Below, piece after piece: positions 51,801-60,800 of a DNA stretch of 64,000 nucleotides. Position 1 is the stretch's first letter. The number at the start of each line of letters is the position of its first letter. The notes beneath the pieces were generated by a model, which was not told where the DNA came from, ran no database searches, and saw only the letters and a program-made list of their open reading frames with translations. The position numbers and the translations under genes are program-made. This DNA is from Diphasiastrum complanatum (taxonomy: Eukaryota; Streptophyta; Lycopodiopsida; Lycopodiales; Lycopodiaceae), in assembly GCA_029204225.1 (NCBI GenBank), contig CM055097.1, positions 30,951,599 through 31,015,598 on the forward strand. The letters run 5' to 3'.

Positions 51801-54800
51801 TTTTAGTGCTTGTAGGGACTCGGGCCCTTCCCACCTTACCAATTATATAGTACTTATTCGTGAATTTTATGTAGTCTATAGCAAAGCATGATATTGCCCA
51901 CAAACAAGAACATTGTACTTATTCATGAATTTTATGTAGTCTATAGCAAAGCATGATATTGCCCACAAACAAGAACATTGGAGGCCATATTATAAGGATC
52001 GGTCTCTTGTACTTCACCAGCTATATACATAATTGTTTCTTTAGTAGGTCCTCAATTTCAGATGAAATTTTAACTGAATTCTCAAATGAGGACCATGTTA
52101 AAGATATAGAAAAAGGGAGATTTAATTAAAACAGAGCCCTAGTCATAGCACATCCTCCACAATGATAAACAACCACAAGAATGGAAAAACCTTAAACCAT
52201 GTCCTTATCTTTTCCACCAATGTGAAATGGATGAAGCAATTGTAATACTAACTTAAGCAACCATCTCTTTGACAATTCACCTTGTGTGGTTTAGGTATAG
52301 AGTGTCACTCACCACTTCATACTCCAATTTTGGTTCACATGCAGGAATCCATGTAGATCTTTTTGTAGGAAAGTGCAAAACAGTTAGCCCGCACTTTCTA
52401 GGATCTATTACAAGATCTTCTTTGACCATCCTCTTTCGAACTTCTTCGATACTGTCTACGTCAAGTGAGTTTACATCCTGCTTTTCCTTCATCCTTGCAT
52501 TACGTCTCTTGAAGGCAGCCTCACCCCAGAGATAATCCAGTCCTGAAAGTCCAGCAAAACCTGCTCCTTCACTTGACTCTATCTCATGCATCAAAGAAAA
52601 GATTTCCTGATCCACTTCAGACATGGAAGCAGTGTATGCAATCAGAAGTAAAGAAAGAAGCTCATCCGATGCTATACTACTCGCAGCTGAGACGATTCCT
52701 CGACATCTCAAAGAATAAAGCACTCTCAACAGTTTCACCAATTGTAACTTTCCATTGCAGGCAATCTCGTTCCTTTCCACTTCTTTGTTCATTTCCTTTA
52801 GGTCATTTTCCTGATATATTCCAACCCTATCTTCCGAGCCTTTAGCAGATAAGCTTTCAGCCTTAATGTACGTTTCACTAAAGCTCACCAGCCCCAATAT
52901 GGATGTAAGTGCTGTATGTGAACCACCCACCTGCAATCCTTTAACAGATGAATGATTCTTGGAAAACAATAAAGGCACAAACTGGGAGTGGGTTACCGCC
53001 AATTCCATTGCAGTTTCAGCCAACTTGTTAGCAGATGCAAGGATGGGCAGCTCAACAGGCCTAAGGCAGGAGAAAAGGCATCTCAATGTGATTGTTGGTA
53101 AATAATCCCCAAACCTGTGCCGCAGGACTATCAAAGTGAATGACTTCAGTAGATGTACAAATTTTTCATCTCTTTGTACAAGCTCCATATATTTTGATAC
53201 AATCAGCAGATAGGTAAGTACACTCTCTTCGATAATCAAAATATAATTATCTTCAGAGAATTTTCTTGTCACATTATGCTTAAGTTCACCTGAAGAGTCC
53301 ATGAGCAACTTAGACTGGTACATAACATCTAACAAGTACACCATATGGTCAACGTAGGTTAACAAATCTTCGATTATCTTGCTGTCACCTTTTAAACTTA
53401 GCAAGACATCAGAATCTGCCTCCATATTCAGGACATTATGGGTCACCGCATCCCTAAGTGGAGAAAAAAAGTTATTGGACAGTAGTAACAGCAGAAAAGT
53501 GGATCTCGCCACTGTATTTATGACTGCTATTTTTAGGTCCCCAAGAGAAGTGGAGTTCAAACCATTGATAAGAATCTTATCCTCCTTTGGCAATAAATGA
53601 CAAAACAAAGAATGTCTCTTCCTGTCAGTAAGGGGCTGAAATAACAAGCAGTCATGCAGCACGGCAAGTGCTTTTCCGACCAATGTTTTTTCAGAGAACA
53701 AATAGGCCCTTTGAGAAGCAAGAAACTGATCCCCCCCTAGGAATCCATCAGATAGAATGCTTCTTCCCCAAACATTAAACTCCTTGTCCCACTTCTTCAA
53801 GAGCCTGATCAAAAATCTCCTGTAGACACTCCGTACTAAGTTATGCGTCTTACTGGTAATCATCACTTTGGGTCTTTTACTGCAGGTCAGATAATAATGG
53901 GCAGCTGGAAGGAGTAGCCTCAGATCATTGTTTGATAAACTGAAACTGCCCACTTCATGATTGAGCTGTCCAACAGACATGAACACTGTTGATAAGCTCA
54001 CATACGTCATCAGTTTACTATGCTGCTTGTCAACAACTGTCAGCGCAATCAAACGCCCAAACTCTGAGAAGTGGATTGGACTTGCCCCTATCATCACAAG
54101 AACCAACTTTGCTTTGAGTTCAGTGGTGTTTTGCATGCACACTCTTAAAATCTCCACAGGAATCATGGCCACAAAGTCAGGAAAACTGTCTACAGATAGC
54201 TGTATATAATATGGAATGTCATCATCATGTTTCAAGTCCATAACTCCCAGGGCAGAAAGTACACAGGAAGCAGTAGTATCTGAAGGATTAGCGAGAAAAA
54301 GTTTCAGAACATTTTCAAAAATAGGAATTAGATCTGTAAGACTGAAATGATTTCCTACTTGATCTAAAGACCACCAGTTTGAATTTTTCATTGAATTTTC
54401 CCACTTTCTAGAGGAAGAAGAAAACATCTCAAAGAGTGTTTTTGCCAGGTGAAGTCCTAGAGACTGTTTGGATAAGGAAATTTCACCATTATCAACAGAA
54501 TTATCATATGTATATTGTGAAAAAAAATCTTGCAAAAACGACACAAGATGAAAAGGCTCTATGTGTGGCGCCAACTCTAGAACAGCATACAGGGCAGAGA
54601 CAGGTAACAAGTCACATTGTTTATTGGATGTTATTTCTTCTTGCAATTGATTGCGCAAGGTATCAAAAGCTCGTGCAATTAAGGGCCTACATGAACTTTG
54701 GATACAGTTTACAATGCTCTGAATGTGTTTCTCATTCCAGCTGAATAAGGCTGATGCTTCTGGGTACCAACACATTGATAAAAACTCCTTCAAAATCTGT

Positions 54801-57800
54801 ACTAAAAGTCTATCAAGAGGGTGTAGATAAAAGACTATGGTCAAAAATTTTGACTTTGTGCACAAAATATCCTCCGCATTCTCCTTGGCTTCATCCCCAC
54901 TGACTGCTTTTTTAATCAAAGAACTCCAGATCTCTTCACTACTCTGTTTTTCCCTGGCTCTTTCATGAAACAGAAAATGCTCATACATCATTGGATGAGT
55001 AAAAGTATTTGTTATCAGCTCCTTAAAAAATGAAATGCCATGTTCCTTTTGCTCCCACCAAGATGAACCTTTGAAGGGAAGTATGATCTGCTTTAAAAGC
55101 ATGAAACATGTTTCAAGTTGTTTTTCAACCTCTCCAACGTCTGCAATTCTCAGCAGTTGTTCAATCCAGAAGGACAGTACTCGAACTGCAAGAGGAATTT
55201 CTGCAGAAGAGAGCCGTAAAAGGGATGATTGAATGTAGTTTATCATACAAGAAGATGTCAGAAGTTTGGCATTGTTGCTGCTCGCAGCAGCAGGAAATAT
55301 ACCAAAAAATGACCAGGACTTCAAGAATGAAGCAAACCCAGAAGCAGCAAAGACAGTTAATTGCTGTGAAGGCACCTGGTTTGCTTGTTCTCTGCGTATA
55401 AGAGAATAAAAAAACTTTCTTCCTCTTATTCCATTTGAGGGAACCTCCAAAGTATCAGTTGCAGCCCTTTCCAACCCATATATGCCAGGCCAAACACAGA
55501 TAACCTCAGACATCAGCTCTCTGTTTGCGTTCAAAATTGCAGCCAGCACAGAAAAGTCTCCCAAAAAGACATGTTGGCACACTCCTAAGACCCAGGGAAA
55601 GTTCTTCAAAAGTTCTAGAGGACAAGTACATAGCAGTGAACATGCCAATGCTTTTGCTGTTGCTAATGAATTTTCTTCTTGACACATAGCACAAGCTTCC
55701 AGGACTTTCATGAGCTGGCCACTGTCACTAGAATCCCAACTCAGTTCACAGTCTTCCAAATGCATACGGTGAGAGAAAGATCCTGATTTTCCGCAAAGAG
55801 ACTCAGCACGGCCATAAAGCCTCGAAAGTGGGCCCCACTCGCAAGAAAAATTATTTTCATATTTTCTTTGAGAAACATATTCGAAAATGTCACCAGATAA
55901 TAAGGAGCAGATAACAACAGCCAAGGTTTTTGGGTTAGCCTGCACATATGGAGATACACAAAATTAACCTCATTAGAGCTATCATGGGCAATTTGATTGG
56001 GTAATCAATATATATAAGACATACTGTTTGATTCATATATACAATAACTAGGAAAATACTATAGCAAACTTTACATGATATTTCTGTCTCTGGTATATCA
56101 GACCAAGTCAATATCATATGCATATTCTCAAACATATCAAAGAATCCCAGCAACCGTTAAGATTATACACAAACTGGTATCTATGCAAGATACACATTTG
56201 AAAGGGTATTATGATTGAATTTCCGAAGTCTAGATGATTCCAGGTTGATTGATTTGAAGTATACTTCTACCAAGTTAAATGACCTCTCTTGGCATGATTG
56301 GACTATATCTGAAATCAGTAGTTCAAATTGAAAGGTTAGTAACGTCATTAGGTTATGCTTGATATAAACTTTTCTTACTACTCCAAAAATGCCCATCTCA
56401 AACCACCAGCATAAGATCATCTGAACAATGAAACATTATTGATAGTCCCAACTCCCAAAGCAAAACTTGCTACCTAACTCTAAGCCTTTTTGAGAATCCA
56501 AATTCTTGCAGATAGACCCAGTGTTGGCTAGGATGAAAATTACAAGCACCTAGAAAGAATATAGAATTAGAAAATAAGAGAGAAACAGAAAGAGTCAACA
56601 AACTTAAACTGTCATTATGTACCTCAAGTTGCAAACAAAAGTTACAAAGAAATAGATAGGATACATAAACTATTAAGTCAAATCACTCATCTTAACAAAA
56701 TAGACGATGGAGAATGACAGGGAGTCAGGACAACAATCTATTCCAGTCAGTTTCCTTTAAAAAATCTGACCACTTCTGATAGTGAGAATCCTGGTTGATT
56801 GATTCAAATTTTACTTTTACAGGTCAAACCAATGACCTTAACAGAAAGTTTAACAGTCAAAGTAGAGGGAAAGTACACATGACATATTCACGTGAATATT
56901 AGAGGGAGTGATGGAGTGTGAGAGAGAGGGAGTGACGAGTGTGAGAGAGAGGGAGCAGTGGAGTGAGAGAGAGAGGGAGTAGTGGAGTGTGAGAGGGTGT
57001 GTTGGAAAATCTATGGCAAGAACGTGCATACACAAGCAAACCCTAATCAAGCAGTTTTACGGAAATGAACGTAACTTTTTCATACGAAGTTCGATTAACC
57101 CGAAAATTGATTCAGATCAAAGGTAAGACAGAACACTACGCAGTTTTCAGCCTGTACTTGAAGTATGGTACGGATACGTACGGACTATGCGGATTTCACA
57201 GAATAAAAATTTTGAGATCAAGAAAAATCAAATAGTTCCGATTGCCAAGCCCTAAATCCGTGTGTTTTTTTGGCCCTAATTGTGAAGTGATCTGTAAGCA
57301 TCCGGTTGAGGTGAGGCTTAGGGCTACAATGCATTTCTTCATGCTTGTCGAGACTCCCATGATATTAAGTTTGCCCGTTATCGTCCTTGGTGGAAGCTTC
57401 AAATGTCATGCCCTAATCCCATGTGTTTTTGGGTCGTCGATCCGATCTTATCTACGGGCATCTAATTGTGGTGCGGTTTGGAGCTACCATAATGACTGGG
57501 ATGCCTATTATGATGAGAACAAGTTGTGCAATGTTTTCAACTACTTTCTAATTTCAAAGTATTGTTAAACAAAAAAGTTTTAGAATTTGTTTTGAATGCT
57601 CTCCTATCATGAGCAATTGTACTAAACATCTACTCGTTTTCTTCTTTTGCAGCACTGAGTTCATATTCACATGATGCCAAATGCCGACAAAGCCTTTGGT
57701 CTGAGGTTGATCCAATAGAGGGGGGTGTGGTTGTTATCAGGTACGCACAGATGGAGATGCCTATACTATAATGGGTTGTTCACTGGATCGCTTACCAGGA

Positions 57801-60800
57801 TTAGGGCACACGTTCTATGGCTGAGAGGGCCAGATGGACGGGGGTTTGACATAGTTGCTTGCACTAGGATATCTGACGAGGATGCGCAGAGATTGTTGGA
57901 TATGTATGAGCCTAATGGTACATCCACCCATCCAATGAGACCGTCACAAAGTTTTGGTCATGATGCAGTAGCTACATGTGCAGGTGTAGCACTCGCAGGC
58001 TATGGTTTAGGTCCAGTACACGGTCCTAGACAGGCTCCTCCAGTTCCAACTGCAACATCAGGGCCTACTTCAGGTCCACCGTATCACATGAGGTAGTTGG
58101 ATCAGCGATAGGCCCTTCTGGACCCACGACTTCATCAGCAGGCGACCCACCATATGTATCATGAGATCCTACCAGAGAGGGGGGAGGGATCCATCATTTC
58201 ATCACACTCCACGCTCAGATACACCCACAGCTCACCCATCCGCAGGGCATGCTAGACCACGAGCGCCATACGTGCAATAGAGAGAGGTTAGGCCCAGACC
58301 CCAGCAGGCCCTGGAGCGTTCTCGATGGTGAAGAGAGATGCATACCCAGTGTACTCGACAGGTCGGACGATTTTTCTACGAGTGCAACATTCCCTTTGCC
58401 ATTGCTGACACCTGGGCATTCATGGAGCTTATGAATTTAGTCACATCAATGGACTCTTCATAGAAGCCTCCCATGAGAGAAGCATTGTGAGAGAGCATGC
58501 TTTGTTAGGAGGAGCAGACCATCACACGAGCGCTGAGTTCTATTCGCACAACGTGGCAGACGTAAGAATCCTACACCCTTAAACTTTTTGCATGTGTTTC
58601 ATTTTGCGAGTATCATTGTTTTGCATATGGTTGATGGATGTGTTGTGGAAAGTATGGATGCACGATATTGAGTGATGGATGGACCGACATTCGTCAGCGA
58701 TTCAACATCAATATTTTGGTTTCTTGCCCACTTGGCACAATTTTCCTACGTGGTGTGTGGATGTCACTCAAGGTGGTGTTGCCATCACTGTGGAGTTCAT
58801 ATACGAGGCAATCACTGCTATCATTGATGAGATTGGGGCGGAGCACGTGGTTCAAGTTGTCACAGACAATGCCAAGAATTGGTACTCAATATGCCCAAGC
58901 CTCTTTCGAAGATTGGGCTTGTCTAAAGTGGCCAATCTGTGTGTCGGAGATGTTAAGGGTGATCAAGGCAAAAGCCTTGCCATCCCTGAGCTTCCACTTG
59001 GAAATGGCTTGCTCATCGACACTGGGAAGTAGTTCGGTTCCAACGACTATTTCCCAAAGCTCCTTGGCCATCAGTACTACCTTCATCTTGAATTTCCAAA
59101 AGTGGTAATTCGAACCATCGAGTTTGTCTATCATTAGAGCATATTGTGACTGCGAATGAGTGTATGCAGATAGTAGATTAATATGACTGGAAACAAATAT
59201 AGCAAATGTCTACACTATATCAGAACAATCGTTTTGATAATGTTAGCTCTAAGTCCGCCTCTTCAGGAATCAGATTGCTCTGATACCATGTTGGGATTCA
59301 GTGTGTAGTATTGCGACAACGCGGCGGAAGTGGCGGAATCCTCAGTGCATGCAACTATGTCTATCGGATTCTGGCCGACTTCGCTGGATCGAAGTATGCT
59401 TACTTAATCACGGTTTCGAAGTCACTAGATCTATACAGTCGATTCCATAGCCATGCACGCTTTATCTGAGTTGTTTAAATTTAGCTTTGCGGAAGCATTT
59501 TAGGTGCGGTGATTTAGAGCGATATATCGACTTATGCTATCAATCATATGAATAGTTTAATCTACGAATGAGTTTATCAATGAAGCATGAATCTATCTAT
59601 AAATGAAGCAAGCATTCATCATACACAACCTAGATTATTGGAACAACAATAGTTTAGTCGTGTAGAGAATACAGTCTGAATGCATGTAGAGATGCGTTCT
59701 TTCTGAGACAATACTCTATGATAACAGAGAGAAAGAACAAGACAATTGCGCTCTTGATGATCGATTTATCGCGATGAATAGATAAAGCAGCTAAGGTAGT
59801 AAGTAACCAAGCAACTGATAAGTTGCTAGATATATACGCATGGCTAATTAATTAAAAGAATGGTTAATCTGTACTTTACAAATAGCACTACGTGTTGTTG
59901 GCAGTCGCCATCGAATAATATCTAGATATTCTGTCCGGTCGTGATACAGTGTACATGATGATCCGCCGTCAATTGGATTGCGGCCGATTGTTCGGGGATG
60001 GCCGAACAATCGAGTATGGCCAAATAGTCGTTGATGGCTGAATAGTGAGGATGGCCGAACAATCGGAGATGGCCAAAGTATCAGGTAGAGACTGTCACAG
60101 ATTCCTTTGTATTTCGGATCAAAAGAAAACGATGTTGCCTCATTTTGTTAGAGTGCCAAAAATTTTGAACGAGGCAGATTTTATTCAGGTTCATCTCGTT
60201 GGAGCACTTGTATATAATGGCACATTGGAGTCGAAAGTACTTTTCAATTATCCCAATGTTCGAAACGATCCAAATTTGACCATAACCATTGTACAAACGA
60301 TAATTTGCGAATTTGGTGATAATCTTCTAGAAATACTGTATTTGCAACTTGATAATGCAGACTGTCAGTAAACACATGTTTTTCTGCAGAGTATGCGACT
60401 GTACAAACATTTACAACAGCTAGTGAATGGATCTGGATTTGCAGAGAGATAGGGATGAAGAGGATAGAAATACAACAGATTCGTAGACAAAATACTTAAA
60501 ATAGTTTCTAGTCTCTCAAAAACTGCCTGCCAAAATTGGTCGGTGAACTTGGAATTACGGTCACTAACAATATCGTTCGGACCATATAACCTGAACAACT
60601 TTTCAACGAAGAGTTGAGCAAGTTCTGAAGCTTTGACAATAGTTTTAGTTGGAATAATTGCGCCATTTTGGTAAGCCTGTCAACTACTACCCAAATGGCA
60701 TCATGACCCTTCCCAGACTTGGGAAGTCCGACCACAAAATCCATGGAAATACTTTCTCACTTCTTGCTGGGAATTTCCGACAGATGCAACAGACCAGCTG

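Larger units (their letters stand above)
48363..52312 (-). other. URB1 intron, 4.0 kb
   Basis: Holds GGAACG-family copies f and g, the second SINE copy, and a near-perfect 65-bp tandem duplication. No inner gene is supported. Confidence 0.85.

Noticed and set aside
57242-57568. 108-codon + frame upstream of the hAT fragment
   Set aside because: No domain recognised. It contains internally repeated DNA and fits intronic or transposon-flank sequence.
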